The position numbers and the translations under genes were made by a program. From contig NZ_CP087997.1 in assembly GCF_021044565.1 (NCBI RefSeq), forward strand, positions 1,240,001 to 1,304,000: 64,000 nucleotides of DNA, given 5' to 3'. Origin of the DNA: Subtercola endophyticus. Lineage in GTDB: Bacteria > Actinomycetota > Actinomycetes > Actinomycetales > Microbacteriaceae. The notes beneath the pieces were generated by a model. It did not search any database. It saw only the letters and a list, made by a program, of their open reading frames with translations, and had not been told where the DNA came from. Shown here piece by piece: positions 42,026 through 51,390 of this stretch (position 1 is the stretch's first letter; the number at the start of each line of letters is the position of its first letter).

Positions 42026-43473
42026 GACGCGCAAAAATCGTCGCCACGCTGGGGCCGGCCACCTCGTCGTACGAGAACATCCGGGCCATCATCGATGCCG
42101 GAGTCGACGTCTGCCGCATGAACCTGAGCCACGGCTCGTACGACGTGCACGAGGGCATTTACGCCACCGTGCGCCAGGCCGCAGAAGACTCGGGCCGCGC
42201 GGTAGCGGTGCTCGTCGACCTGCAGGGCCCGAAGATCCGTCTCGGAAAGTTCGAGGCAGGCCCCTACTACCTCGAGCAAGGCGACATCTTCAAAATCACC
42301 ACCGAAGAGGTCATCGGAACGCGCGAGCTCTCGGGCACCACGTTCAAGGGCCTTCCGCAAGACGTCGCCCCCGGCGACTTTCTGCTGATCGACGACGGCA
42401 AGGTCAAGGTCAAGGTTCTGGAGACCGACGGCACCGTCGTCACCACCGAAGTCATCGTGGCCGGCAACGTGTCGAACAACAAGGGCATCAATCTGCCCGG
42501 CGTCGCGGTCAACGTGCCGGCGCTCTCAGAGAAAGACGAGGCCGATCTTCGTTGGGGCCTTCGTCTCGGCGCAGATCTGATCGCGCTCTCATTCGTTCGT
42601 GACGCCGCCGACATCAAGCGAGTCCACGAGATCATGGCAGAAGAGGGTCGCAAGATTCCCGTCTGCGCCAAAATCGAGAAGCCGCAAGCCGTCGACAACC
42701 TCGAAGAGATCATCGACGCCTTCGACAGCATCATGGTCGCCCGTGGTGACCTCGGCGTCGAGCTGCCGCTCGAAGCGGTGCCGATCGTGCAGAAGCGCGC
42801 CATCGAGCTCTCTCGCCGCATGGCCAAGCCGGTCATCGTGGCGACGCAGATGCTCGAATCGATGATCTCCTCGCCGATTCCCACTCGGGCTGAGACCTCC
42901 GACGTCGCCAATGCGGTGCTCGACGGGGCCGACGCGGTCATGCTCTCGGGCGAAACGTCTGTCGGCGAGTACCCGGTCATCACCGTTCAGACCATGGCCC
43001 GCATCGTGGAATCGACCGAGGTGCACGGCCTCGAGCGCATCCCCGCGCTCGGCACCAAGCCGCGCACCCAGGCCGGCGCGGTCACCCTCGCCGCGGCCGA
43101 GGTCGCCGACTTCGTCGAGGCGAAGTACCTCGTGGTGTTCACCGAGTCCGGTGACTCCGTGCGGCGCATGGCGCGGCTGCGGTCGTCGATACCGATTATC
43201 GGGCTCACCCCTGAGCCGGGCATCCGTCGCCGCATGGCCCTGTCGTGGGGTGTCGATCCGTACCTGGTCGATCGCGTCAAGCACACCGACCAGCTCATGG
43301 TTCAGGCCGACGACGTGCTGCTCGGCGAGAACATGGCCCAGCTCGGCGACAAGGTCGTGGTGATCTCGGGTTCCCCTCCCGGAAAGGCCGGCACCACCAA
43401 CGACATGCGCGTGCACATCGTCGGTGAGGGCCACAACCCGCAGAAGCCGTCGCCCGACGAGCTCGACCACTAA
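42022..43473 (+). CDS. pyk: Pyruvate kinase
   Basis: Last ATP-forming step of glycolysis. The 483 residues begin RRAKIVATLGPATSSYENIR and include MNLSHGSYDVH, the catalytic block CAKIEKPQAVDNLEEI, MVARGDLGVELP and the Ala-Asp-rich C-terminal allosteric domain. The initiation context is unusual (see the leader peptide). A strong terminator follows at 43488. Confidence 0.97.
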   Translation: MRRAKIVATLGPATSSYENIRAIIDAGVDVCRMNLSHGSYDVHEGIYATVRQAAEDSGRAVAVLVDLQGPKIRLGKFEAGPYYLEQGDIFKITTEEVIGTRELSGTTFKGLPQDVAPGDFLLIDDGKVKVKVLETDGTVVTTEVIVAGNVSNNKGINLPGVAVNVPALSEKDEADLRWGLRLGADLIALSFVRDAADIKRVHEIMAEEGRKIPVCAKIEKPQAVDNLEEIIDAFDSIMVARGDLGVELPLEAVPIVQKRAIELSRRMAKPVIVATQMLESMISSPIPTRAETSDVANAVLDGADAVMLSGETSVGEYPVITVQTMARIVESTEVHGLERIPALGTKPRTQAGAVTLAAAEVADFVEAKYLVVFTESGDSVRRMARLRSSIPIIGLTPEPGIRRRMALSWGVDPYLVDRVKHTDQLMVQADDVLLGENMAQLGDKVVVISGSPPGKAGTTNDMRVHIVGEGHNPQKPSPDELDH

Positions 43474-43487
43474 GCCGTCAGACAACA

Positions 43488-43522
43488 AAAAGGCCCGGGA
43501 GATCTACTCTCCCGGGTCTTTT
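43488..43522. terminator. Bidirectional terminator between pyk and tRNA-Leu
   Basis: AAAAGGCCCGGGAGA (43488-43502) and TCTCCCGGGTCTTTT (43508-43522) pair at 14 of 15 positions around a 5-base loop. T-runs exist on both strands, so it can end pyk (plus) and the tRNA (minus). Confidence 0.9.
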
Positions 43523-43532
43523 CGTAATTCTG

Positions 43533-43613
43533 TACCGGTGGCGGGACTCGAACCCGCACGTCTTGCAACAACGCATTTTGAGTGCGCCGCGTCTACCATT
43601 CCGCCACACCGGC
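43533..43613 (-). tRNA. tRNA-Leu (anticodon CAA)
   Basis: A class II tRNA read on the minus strand. The acceptor stem is GCCGGTG with CACCGGT, the anticodon stem-loop is GCGCA-CTCAAAA-TGCGT with anticodon CAA (reads TTG), there is an extended variable arm, and the T-loop is GGGTTCGAGTC. CCA is not encoded. The 81-base gene lacks a visible intron. A terminator follows its 3' end. Confidence 0.96.
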
Positions 43614-43639
43614 TCGCATCAACAGTGATCAGAATACCG

Positions 43640-43645
43640 TAGGGT
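43640..43645 (+). promoter_or_regulatory. -10 element for leaderless pdtaR
   Basis: TAGGGT, with the regulator's GTG exactly 7 bases after the last T, predicting a leaderless mRNA. Confidence 0.5.
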
Positions 43646-43651
43646 TGAGGT

Positions 43652-44260
43652 GTGACTGACCAAGATACTCCAACGACTGCGCCACGCCGCGTTGTCGTCG
43701 CCGAAGACGAATCCCTCATCCGCCTCGACATCGTCGAGATTCTGCGTGACGCCGGGTTCGAGGTCGTCGGCGAGGCCGGTGACGGCGAAACCGCCGTCGC
43801 TCTGGCCACCGAACTGCGCCCCGACCTGGTCATCATGGATGTCAAGATGCCGCTTCTCGACGGAATCTCCGCTGCCGAACGCCTCAGCAAGGGCCACATC
43901 GCGCCCGTCGTGCTGCTCACCGCATTCAGCCAGAAAGAACTCGTCGAGCGCGCCACCGAGGCCGGCGCCCTTGCTTACGTGGTCAAGCCGTTCACGCCGA
44001 ACGACCTGCTTCCCGCCATCGAGATCGCTCTCTCGCGTTACGCGCAGATCATCACCCTCGAGGCCGAGGTCGCCGACCTCGTCGAGCGGTTCGAGACCCG
44101 CAAGCTCGTCGACCGGGCGAAGGGTCTGCTCAACGAGAAGATGGGGCTCACGGAGCCCGAGGCGTTCCGCTGGATCCAGAAGGCGTCGATGGATCGCCGC
44201 CTCACGATGCACGACGTTGCACAGGCCATCATCGAGCAGTTGAGCGTCAAGAAGAGCTAG
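43652..44260 (+). CDS. pdtaR: ANTAR-domain response regulator (PdtaR-like)
   Basis: A receiver domain joined to an RNA-binding ANTAR domain; the mycobacterial PdtaR of the PdtaS-PdtaR pair is the model. The 202 residues have the acidic pair EDE at 18-20, the phosphoacceptor Asp63 in VIMDVKMP, and Lys in VVKPF. A coiled-coil linker (IITLEAEVADLVERFETRK) leads to ANTAR (LVDRAKGLLNEKMGLTEPEAFRWIQ), which binds paired-hairpin RNA to cause antitermination. The partner kinase is not in the window. The pdtaR symbol is by resemblance. Confidence 0.9.
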   Translation: MTDQDTPTTAPRRVVVAEDESLIRLDIVEILRDAGFEVVGEAGDGETAVALATELRPDLVIMDVKMPLLDGISAAERLSKGHIAPVVLLTAFSQKELVERATEAGALAYVVKPFTPNDLLPAIEIALSRYAQIITLEAEVADLVERFETRKLVDRAKGLLNEKMGLTEPEAFRWIQKASMDRRLTMHDVAQAIIEQLSVKKS

Positions 44261-44278
44261 CTTCGCGTGCGTTCGGTA

Positions 44279-44296
44279 CGGGCATCCGGATGCCCG
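44279..44296. repeat. Perfect 18-base palindrome between pdtaR and the thioesterase gene
   Basis: CGGGCATCCGGATGCCCG: two inverted copies of GGATGCC back to back, in the 56-base gap between convergent genes. A similar inverted pair lies at 58779-58802. Confidence 0.6.
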
Positions 44297-44316
44297 GGGT
44301 TCGCGTTCTCAGAGGC

Positions 44317-44805
44317 TCAGACCTCACGAATGATGTTCGTGATGCGCACCGTCGAAAGTCGCCGACCTTTTTCGTCTGAAATCGCCACCTCGTGCACCGT
44401 CAACGTGCGCCCGAGCTTGATGGCGGTGCAGACACCGGTCACCGTTCCGCTGCTCACCGAACCGGTGTGACTGGCGTTCACCTCGATGCCCATGCCCACC
44501 TTGCCCGGACCGGCGAACACCGTCGCGGCAGACGACCCCAGACTCTCTGCCAGCACCACATACGCGCCGCCGTGCACCACACCGAACGGCTGAGTGTTGC
44601 CCTCGGCGGGCATGGTGGCGACCGAATGCTCTGGGGTGATTTCGAGGAACTCGATTCCCATCTTCTCGGCGAGTGAGCCCTTGCTCAGGCCGCTGAAGAC
44701 GGCCTCGAAGTCGAGAGGCTCGGCGCCGGCCGTCACTCCTGTCGGCACATCGGACGGCGCACTGGTCGGAACATCGGACGGCACGGAGGGAGGCGGCGTT
44801 GACAT
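44317..44805 (-). CDS. PaaI-family hotdog-fold thioesterase
   Basis: A probable acyl-CoA thioesterase of 162 residues. The hotdog core shows TQPFGVVHGGAYVVLAESLG, with the catalytic acidic residue in AES, and GMGIEVNASHTGSV. The first about 30 residues are a repetitive Pro/Ser/Asp head (PSDVPT twice). Family relatives include phenylacetyl-CoA and DHNA-CoA thioesterases; the substrate cannot be told. The minus-strand start at 44805 lies 6 bases after TAGGGT (44816-44811), so it may be leaderless, divergent from polA. Confidence 0.88.
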   Translation of the reverse strand: MSTPPPSVPSDVPTSAPSDVPTGVTAGAEPLDFEAVFSGLSKGSLAEKMGIEFLEITPEHSVATMPAEGNTQPFGVVHGGAYVVLAESLGSSAATVFAGPGKVGMGIEVNASHTGSVSSGTVTGVCTAIKLGRTLTVHEVAISDEKGRRLSTVRITNIIREV

Positions 44806-44896
44806 TTGTTACCCTAACTGCGCTGTTGAGCATCCGGAGCCCGCTGAACTGCCTGCTCGAACGCCCCATCGGTGCGCCGAATCTGCGTCGGAAGAC

Positions 44897-44918
44897 TGTC
44901 GGAGGGCCTGTGTAGGCT
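44897..44918 (+). promoter_or_regulatory. Damage-type (RecA-NDp/PafBC-like) promoter of polA, one mismatch
   Basis: TGTCGGAG (44897-44904), 8 bases, then TAGGCT (44913-44918). It matches TGTCRGTG-N8-TANNNT except A for T at one place. The polA GTG is exactly 7 bases after the last T. See also uvrB and uvrA. Confidence 0.6.
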
Positions 44919-44924
44919 TGGCGT

Positions 44925-47651
44925 GTGTCCGACATCGAACAGCCTACCCTTCTCATAATCGACGGGCATTCGCTCGCTTTCCGAGCGTTCTACGCGCTTC
45001 CCGTCGACAGTTTTCAGACCAGAGACGGGCAGCACACGAACGCCATCCACGGCTTTTTGTCGATGCTTTTGCTGCTTCTGAAGAACGAGAAGCCGACACA
45101 TCTGGCTGTGGCGTTCGACATGTCGAGGCAGTCGTTCCGCACGCGTGAATACCCCGAATACAAAGGCACACGACACGAGACCCCGCCAGAGTTCTCGGGC
45201 CAGGTTCCGCTGCTGAAAGACGCCCTCAAGGCGATGAACATCGAAACGCTCGAGAAAGAAGACTTCGAGGCCGACGACATTCTCGCCACGCTCGCCCGGC
45301 AGGGCACCGAGCAGGGGTATCGCGTGCTTGTCGTGTCGGGCGATCGCGACGCGATCCAGCTTGTCAACGACAACGTCACGCTGCTCTACCCGTCACGGCA
45401 GGGTGTCACCGAACTCACGCGGTACGACCGCAACAAGGTGTTCGAGCGCTACGGCATCGAGCCGCACCAGTACCCCGAGGTTGCCGCGTTGGTCGGCGAG
45501 ACGAGCGACAATCTGCCGGGCATCCCGAAGGTCGGCGAAAAGACCGCGGTCAAGTGGCTGAACCAGTTCGGCAGCCTCGACGAGATTCTGCGCCGCTCCG
45601 ACGAGATCGGCGGCAAAGTCGGCGAGAGCCTGCGCGAGTTCCAAGAGAACGCGGTGCGCAACCGCAAACTGAACCGGCTGCTCACCGACGTCGAGCTGCC
45701 GCTCGGGCCGGCCGACTTCGGCAAGCGGCCGATCGACGAGCAGGCCGTGCGCGACCTGTTCGCTCGGCTGGAGTTTCGCACACTGCTCGAGCGGGTGTTC
45801 AAGCTCGAGGGTGTCGGCGACGACGGCACCGGCAGCAGCGCGTTCGGCGGCGGCCTCGGCAGTGGTGCCGGTGCTGGCGGCGCCGGCGCGGGCGGCCGTC
45901 TTGTCGACGAAAAGGCCGCCGTGGCTCCGGCCCCGACGACGCTGCTCGACGAAGAACTGCAGGCGTGGCTGGCCCGGGCCGTTGCGGCCGAGCCGTTCGG
46001 CCTGGGGCTCGAGGTCGAGTTGCTCGACGGCAAACCCATCGGGTTCGGCCTCGCCAGCGCCGAATCGACCGTCTTTCTGCCGTGGATCCCTGACCGCGCC
46101 GACTACCTGCCGTTCGAGAACTGGCTGGCGAGCCCCGCACCGAAGCTTCTGCACGGCGCGAAGCACCAGCTGAAGACTCTGTTGACAGCAGGCCTCACGG
46201 TCGATGGAATCACCTTCGACACGTCGGTCGCGGCATGGCTGCTCAAGTCAGACAGCGCGTCGCCGGCACTCACCGATCTGGTCGATCGCTACCTCAACGA
46301 ATCGTTGCCGACACCCGATCCCAACCAGCTCGTGCCCGACGACGACTCGGTGGTCGGCCCGGCGGGCACCGCCTGGTACGTGGCGCGCGTCGCGCGAGCG
46401 ATCAATGAGAAGCTCGACGACGGGTCGCGCTCGGTTCTCGTCGACATCGAGATGCCCGTTCTGGCCGTACTGGCCCAGATGGAGCTCGACGGCGTCGCCG
46501 TGAGTCACACCCAGCTCTCCGAGCTGTCGAACGAGCTCACCACACGCTCGGCCCAGATAGCGAGCGACGCGTTCGGCATCATCGAGCGCGAGATCAACCT
46601 GGGCTCGCCGAAGCAGATCCAAGAGGTTCTGTTCGACCAGCTCGGCATGCCGAAGACCCGCGCCACGAAGACCGGCTACTCCACCGACGCGGTCGCGCTG
46701 GCCGACCTGCAGGCGAGTTCGCCGCATCCGTTTCTCGATCTGTTGCTGCTCCACCGCGACGCCACCAAGCTCAACCAGATCGTCGAAACCCTCGACAAGT
46801 CGATCAGCACCGACCGGCGCATCCACACCACGTACATCCAGACCGGCAGTTCGACCGGCCGCATCTCGTCGACCGACCCGAATCTGCAGAACATTCCGGT
46901 TCGCACCGAGGAGGGCCGGCGCATCCGCAAGGCTTTCATGGTGGGGGAGTCGTACGAGACGCTGCTGACCACTGACTACTCGCAGATCGAGATGCGCATC
47001 ATGGCGCACCTCTCCGAAGACGAGGGGCTGATCACCGCTTTTCAGTCGGGCGAAGACCTGCACCGGTTCGTGGGCGCCCGCATCTTCGGTGTCGAGCCTG
47101 AAGACGTGACCTCGGCCATGCGGTCGAAGGTCAAGGCCATGTCGTACGGCCTCGCCTACGGTCTCTCGGCGTTCGGGCTCTCGAAACAGCTGCGCATCCC
47201 CACCGCCGAGGCGAAGCAGCTGATGACCGACTACTTCGAGCGTTTCGGTGCGGTGCGCGATTACCTGCGCAACGTCGTCGTGCAGGCGCGCGAAGACGGC
47301 TACACCGAAACCATCTTCGGTCGCCGCCGCCTCTTTCCCGACCTGTCGAGCCCGAACCGCGTTCTGCGTGACAACGCCGAGCGCCAGGCGTTGAACGCGC
47401 CCATCCAGGGCACCGCCGCCGACATTCTGAAGATCGCCATGGTCAACATCTCTCTTGACCTCGCGTCGCATTCTCTGCAGTCGCGCATGCTTCTCCAGGT
47501 GCACGATGAGCTCGTCTTCGAGGTGTTTCCGGGCGAGTGGGATTCCCTGGCCGCCATCGTCGAAACCCGCATGTCGACCGCCGCCGAGCTCAAGGTGCCG
47601 CTCGACGTGCAACTCGGCCGCGGCCAGAACTGGAACGAGGCGGCGCACTAG
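44925..47651 (+). CDS. polA: DNA polymerase I
   Basis: Gap-filling and Okazaki-fragment polymerase. The 908 residues comprise a 5'-3' exonuclease/flap domain (LLIIDGHSLAFRAFYAL; GDRDAIQLV; EADDILATLA), a Gly/Ala-rich linker near residues 305-325, a 3'-5' exonuclease-like domain without the DxE metal site (GLGLEVELL), and a complete polymerase domain with motifs A (TTDYSQIEMRIMAHLS), B (KAMSYGLAYG) and C (LLQVHDELVFE). Loss of proofreading residues is usual in actinobacterial PolA. GTG 44925 is probably leaderless. Confidence 0.97.
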   Translation: MSDIEQPTLLIIDGHSLAFRAFYALPVDSFQTRDGQHTNAIHGFLSMLLLLLKNEKPTHLAVAFDMSRQSFRTREYPEYKGTRHETPPEFSGQVPLLKDALKAMNIETLEKEDFEADDILATLARQGTEQGYRVLVVSGDRDAIQLVNDNVTLLYPSRQGVTELTRYDRNKVFERYGIEPHQYPEVAALVGETSDNLPGIPKVGEKTAVKWLNQFGSLDEILRRSDEIGGKVGESLREFQENAVRNRKLNRLLTDVELPLGPADFGKRPIDEQAVRDLFARLEFRTLLERVFKLEGVGDDGTGSSAFGGGLGSGAGAGGAGAGGRLVDEKAAVAPAPTTLLDEELQAWLARAVAAEPFGLGLEVELLDGKPIGFGLASAESTVFLPWIPDRADYLPFENWLASPAPKLLHGAKHQLKTLLTAGLTVDGITFDTSVAAWLLKSDSASPALTDLVDRYLNESLPTPDPNQLVPDDDSVVGPAGTAWYVARVARAINEKLDDGSRSVLVDIEMPVLAVLAQMELDGVAVSHTQLSELSNELTTRSAQIASDAFGIIEREINLGSPKQIQEVLFDQLGMPKTRATKTGYSTDAVALADLQASSPHPFLDLLLLHRDATKLNQIVETLDKSISTDRRIHTTYIQTGSSTGRISSTDPNLQNIPVRTEEGRRIRKAFMVGESYETLLTTDYSQIEMRIMAHLSEDEGLITAFQSGEDLHRFVGARIFGVEPEDVTSAMRSKVKAMSYGLAYGLSAFGLSKQLRIPTAEAKQLMTDYFERFGAVRDYLRNVVVQAREDGYTETIFGRRRLFPDLSSPNRVLRDNAERQALNAPIQGTAADILKIAMVNISLDLASHSLQSRMLLQVHDELVFEVFPGEWDSLAAIVETRMSTAAELKVPLDVQLGRGQNWNEAAH

Positions 47652-47722
47652 CGCCCGCCCTCCTTCTTGCGCCGCCCTCCTTCCCGCGCCGCCCGCCTCC
47701 TTTCCCCCTCCAGAGGGTTGAA

Positions 47723-47782
47723 AGCGACGTTTTCGGACGAGCGCGACCGCCCCGGCGGCTCATCTCGACCGCAAACGTCGCT
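47723..47782. repeat. Long inverted repeat between polA and dnaE2
   Basis: Arms 47723-47741 and 47764-47782 match at 17 of 19 positions (AGCGACGTTTTCGGACGAG against its near complement) around a 22-base loop. It lies in the 158-base gap between convergent genes, after a pyrimidine-rich CCTCC repeat tract (about 47655-47710). No U-tract. Confidence 0.65.
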
Positions 47783-47809
47783 GTCGCACGTGTTGCCATG
47801 GCGGTCGGC

Positions 47810-50800
47810 TCAGCGAAAGTCGCGGGAGCGGGTGGGGGCGCCGAGGGGCAGCAGCTCGAAGCGGTCGGCGATGAGGTTGAGAATGCCCTCGGGGGAGCGC
47901 TCGATGATGCCGCGCACGATCATCGCCGGCGCCTCACGAGCGACACGGCGGTAACGGCTCCACACGCCGACACTGCAGATGACGTTCAGGATGCCCGTCT
48001 CATCTTCGAGGTTCACGAAGGTGATTCCGCTGGCGGTCGCGGGGCGCTGGCGATGGGTCACGACTCCACCGACTTCGATGCGCCGGCCGTTCTCCGTGGT
48101 GGAGCATGCCGCGATCGAAAGGGCACCCCGGGCATCCAGTAGCGCCCGCGAGTGGGCGACCGGATGATCGTCGGGCGAGATGCCGGTGCTCCAGAGGTCG
48201 TAGATCACCTGCTCGGTGGGGTTGAGCATCGGCAGCAGAGGCGGCTGAACGCTCACGAACGTGCCCGGCAGGTATTCGGACTTGTCTTGAGCGGCGTTGC
48301 CGGCCTCCCACAGCGCCTCCCGGCGGGTGAGCTTAAGACTGGTGAACGCCCCCGACGAAGCGAGCGCCTCCATCTGCACGGTGTTGAGGTCGTTGCGCCG
48401 AGCGACGTCGGCCATGCTGAGGTACTCGCCGCCGCGGTCGCGCTCGGCCACGATGCGCTCGGCCACCTTTTTGCCGATCGACTTGATCTCGGCGAGCCCG
48501 AGCCGCACGTCGAGGTTGCCGTCGCGCCGGTGCTGCGCATGGTCGGGCGGCACCTCCCGGTCGAACACCTCGGCGGGCGTCGGCTGCTCGAACACCGCGC
48601 ACGCATCCATCCCTGTCGCCGCCACCATCTGCGGCGATCGAGCTACGAGTTTGTGCGGGTGTTCGGTGCCAGCACCCGCACAAACTCGTAGCTCGATCGA
48701 TTCCGCGGGCTCGAGCCCGGCCAGCACGCCCGAACGCTGGATGTCGGGGCGGTGCACCACGACGCCGTGCCGCCGGGCATCCGCCACCAGCGTCTGCGGC
48801 GAGTAGAACCCCATGGGCTGGGCACGCAGCAGCGACGCGAGAAACGCGGCCGGGTAGTGCAGCTTGAACCACGAGCTGGCGTAGACCAGCAGCGCGAAGC
48901 TCTGCGAGTGACTTTCAGCGAACCCGAAGTTCGCGAACGCCTCGATCTTCTGGTAGATCTGCTCGGCGACCTCAGGCTCAATGCCGTTCGCCGCCATGCC
49001 CTCGAACAACTTCGAGCGCAGCGACGAGATCTTCTCGATGCCGCGCTTGGACCCCATTGCGCGCCGCAGCAGGTCGGCGTCTTCGGCCGTGCAGTTGCCC
49101 ACCGCTACGGCCATCTGCATGAGCTGCTCTTGAAACAGCGGCACCCCGAGAGTTCGCTCCAACGGAGCCTTGAGTTTCGGGTGCAGGTACGTGATGGGTT
49201 CGAGCTTCAGCTTGCGCCGGATGTACGGATGCACGGCTCCGCCCTGAATCGGCCCGGGGCGGATGAGCGCGATCTCGACCACGAGGTCGTACATCTTGCG
49301 CGGCTGCAGCCGCGGCAGTGTGCCCATCTGCGCTCGGCTCTCCACCTGGAACACCCCGATCGAGTCGGCTCGGCAGAGCATGTCGTACACGCCCTGCTCT
49401 TCTTTCGGAATGTTCTTGAGAGTCCAGTCTTCGCCGAGATGCTCCCGCACCAGGTCGAAGCTGTGCTGCAGCGCCGAGAGCATGCCGAGCCCGAGCATGT
49501 CGAACTTCACGAGGCCCATCCAGGCGCAGTCGTCTTTGTCCCACTGCAGAACGGTGCGATCATCCATTCGCCCGTTCTCGATGGGGCAGACCTCGCCGAC
49601 GGGCCCGTCGGTGAGCACCATTCCTCCCGAATGAATGCCGAGGTGGCGCGGAAACTTGAGTACCTGCTCCACCAGCTCCATCACGTCGGCAGGAATGTCG
49701 TGATCTTTCGTCTCGACCGCCGGGCCCCAGCGCTCGACCTGCTTCGCCCAGGCATCCTGCTGGCCGGCAGAGTAACCGAGCGCCTTCGCCATGTCGCGCA
49801 CCGCGAACTTGGGCCGGTAACTGATGACGTTCGCGACCTGCGCGGCATTTCGTCGACCGTACTTCGTATAGACGTACTGAATGACCTCCTCCCGTCGATC
49901 CGAATCGAAATCCACATCGATATCGGGTTCTTCGTCGCGCAGGTGCGACAAGAACCGTTGAAACGGCAGGTCGAACTTGATCGAATCGACGGCCGTGATG
50001 TCGAGGATGTAGCAGACCGCCGAGTTGGCCGCCGACCCGCGCCCCTGGCAGAGAATGTTCTGGCTGCGCGCGTAGCGCACCATGTCCCAGACGATCAGAA
50101 AGTAACCCGGAAAGTCTTTCTGCTCGATGACCGCAAGCTCGCTCTCGATGCGCTCGCGCACGGCATCGGTGGCGTCGGGGTAGTGGTCGGGCATGCCCTT
50201 CTCGACCAGTTCGCGTAGATAGCTCATTGGTGTGTGCCCGTCGGGCATCTCTTGGCGGGGGAGGCGCGGCCTGGCTGTTCGCAGCTGAAACGAGAGGTCA
50301 TCCGCCACCTCCACCGTACGTTCGACAGCCCCCGGGTAACGCGCGAACCGTGCCGTCATCTCGGCCCCCGAACGCAGATGCGACCCAGCGGATGCCGGCA
50401 ACCACCCCTCGAGGTCGGTGAGACTGCGACGAGCGCGAACGGCGGCGAGGCTCTGCGAGAGCTCGAACTGCTGCGGGGTGGCGTAGTGCACGTTGCCCGT
50501 CGCGACAACGTCGAGCCGGTGTTTCGCCGCCAGCTCGGCCAGCGCGTCGTTGAGGTCGCTCGCCAGCGGATCACCGTGATCGAACAGCTCGACCAGAACG
50601 TTGCCGCGCCCGAACAATGCGACGAGCCGGTCGAGTTCGCGCGAGGCGGCGGCGGGCCCGTCGGTGACGAGCGCCTGGCGCACGGCGCCCTTGCGGCAGC
50701 CGGTGAGCACCGTCCACGCGGAGTCGCCGAGCAGGCCTGCGCCTGCACCTGCACCCGCACCAGCGCCCGCGCCCACGCCCGCGTGGCTGGGGCGTCGCGC

Positions 50801-51358
50801 CGCCTCGGCCAGTTGCTCGAGGTCGAAGATCGGCCGCCCCTTCTCCGCATCGGTGGCCAGCTGTGCCGAGGTGATGGCACCCGCGAGCCGGTGATACCCC
50901 TCCTGTTTGCGTGCCAGCACCACGAGGTGCGAACCCTCGGGATCAGCTTCTCCGTTCTGCGGTTTGCTCAGCCCGAGCGAGAGCTCGGCCCCGAAAATCG
51001 TCGCCACCTGCGGATGAGCCTCCGCCGCTTCGGCGAGATGCACCACCCCGTAGAACCCGTCGTGGTCGGTGAGCGCAAGCCCGTGCATCCGGAGCCGGGC
51101 CGCCTCTTCGAGCAGGTCTTCGGGCGACGATGCGCCATCGAGAAAACTGAAGTTCGAGTGCGCGTGCAACTCGGCGTACGGCACGAGCGGCTCGTCGGGC
51201 GGTGCAGCGACCGTGACGGCCGGTGGCACGTACGGCTGGCGTTTGCGCGAGAACGCCGGCCCATCGCCTCCGTCTTTCTCGGGGCTGGTGCCGGGTCGCC
51301 GATCGGAAAGCGCGCGCTCGAGTTCGGCCCACTTGATGGGCGGATTATTGAACCCCAT
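47810..51358 (-). CDS. dnaE2: Error-prone DNA polymerase DnaE2
   Basis: C-family polymerase for SOS mutagenesis and translesion synthesis. The protein has 1182 residues. The PHP domain is near residues 60-130 (YAELHAHSNFSFLDGASS, ALTDHDGFYG), the polymerase catalytic acids are in EEPDIDVDFDSDRREE, and the C-terminal OB domain has GITFVNLEDETG. Two oddities are a Gly-Ala dipeptide run at residues about 193-207, and residues about 887-908 encoded by a perfect 27-bp inverted repeat. It is third gene of imuA-imuB-dnaE2 and starts 32 bases after the imuB stop. Confidence 0.96.
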   Translation of the reverse strand: MGFNNPPIKWAELERALSDRRPGTSPEKDGGDGPAFSRKRQPYVPPAVTVAAPPDEPLVPYAELHAHSNFSFLDGASSPEDLLEEAARLRMHGLALTDHDGFYGVVHLAEAAEAHPQVATIFGAELSLGLSKPQNGEADPEGSHLVVLARKQEGYHRLAGAITSAQLATDAEKGRPIFDLEQLAEAARRPSHAGVGAGAGAGAGAGAGLLGDSAWTVLTGCRKGAVRQALVTDGPAAASRELDRLVALFGRGNVLVELFDHGDPLASDLNDALAELAAKHRLDVVATGNVHYATPQQFELSQSLAAVRARRSLTDLEGWLPASAGSHLRSGAEMTARFARYPGAVERTVEVADDLSFQLRTARPRLPRQEMPDGHTPMSYLRELVEKGMPDHYPDATDAVRERIESELAVIEQKDFPGYFLIVWDMVRYARSQNILCQGRGSAANSAVCYILDITAVDSIKFDLPFQRFLSHLRDEEPDIDVDFDSDRREEVIQYVYTKYGRRNAAQVANVISYRPKFAVRDMAKALGYSAGQQDAWAKQVERWGPAVETKDHDIPADVMELVEQVLKFPRHLGIHSGGMVLTDGPVGEVCPIENGRMDDRTVLQWDKDDCAWMGLVKFDMLGLGMLSALQHSFDLVREHLGEDWTLKNIPKEEQGVYDMLCRADSIGVFQVESRAQMGTLPRLQPRKMYDLVVEIALIRPGPIQGGAVHPYIRRKLKLEPITYLHPKLKAPLERTLGVPLFQEQLMQMAVAVGNCTAEDADLLRRAMGSKRGIEKISSLRSKLFEGMAANGIEPEVAEQIYQKIEAFANFGFAESHSQSFALLVYASSWFKLHYPAAFLASLLRAQPMGFYSPQTLVADARRHGVVVHRPDIQRSGVLAGLEPAESIELRVCAGAGTEHPHKLVARSPQMVAATGMDACAVFEQPTPAEVFDREVPPDHAQHRRDGNLDVRLGLAEIKSIGKKVAERIVAERDRGGEYLSMADVARRNDLNTVQMEALASSGAFTSLKLTRREALWEAGNAAQDKSEYLPGTFVSVQPPLLPMLNPTEQVIYDLWSTGISPDDHPVAHSRALLDARGALSIAACSTTENGRRIEVGGVVTHRQRPATASGITFVNLEDETGILNVICSVGVWSRYRRVAREAPAMIVRGIIERSPEGILNLIADRFELLPLGAPTRSRDFR
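48635..48699. repeat. Perfect 27-bp inverted repeat inside dnaE2
   Basis: Arms 48635-48661 and 48673-48699 are exact reverse complements (starting CGATCGAGCTACGAGTTTGT) around an 11-base loop. It encodes dnaE2 residues about 887-908 in a poorly conserved stretch. A perfect 27-bp hairpin inside a gene is unlikely to arise or persist by codon drift. Confidence 0.9.
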
Positions 51359-51390
51359 CGCTGCACCCTCCTCGGAATGTGCCGAAGTTT

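Noticed and set aside
43504..43956. Minus-strand frame across the tRNA and pdtaR
   Set aside because: It overlaps a clear tRNA-Leu and the antisense of pdtaR; no coding signal of its own.
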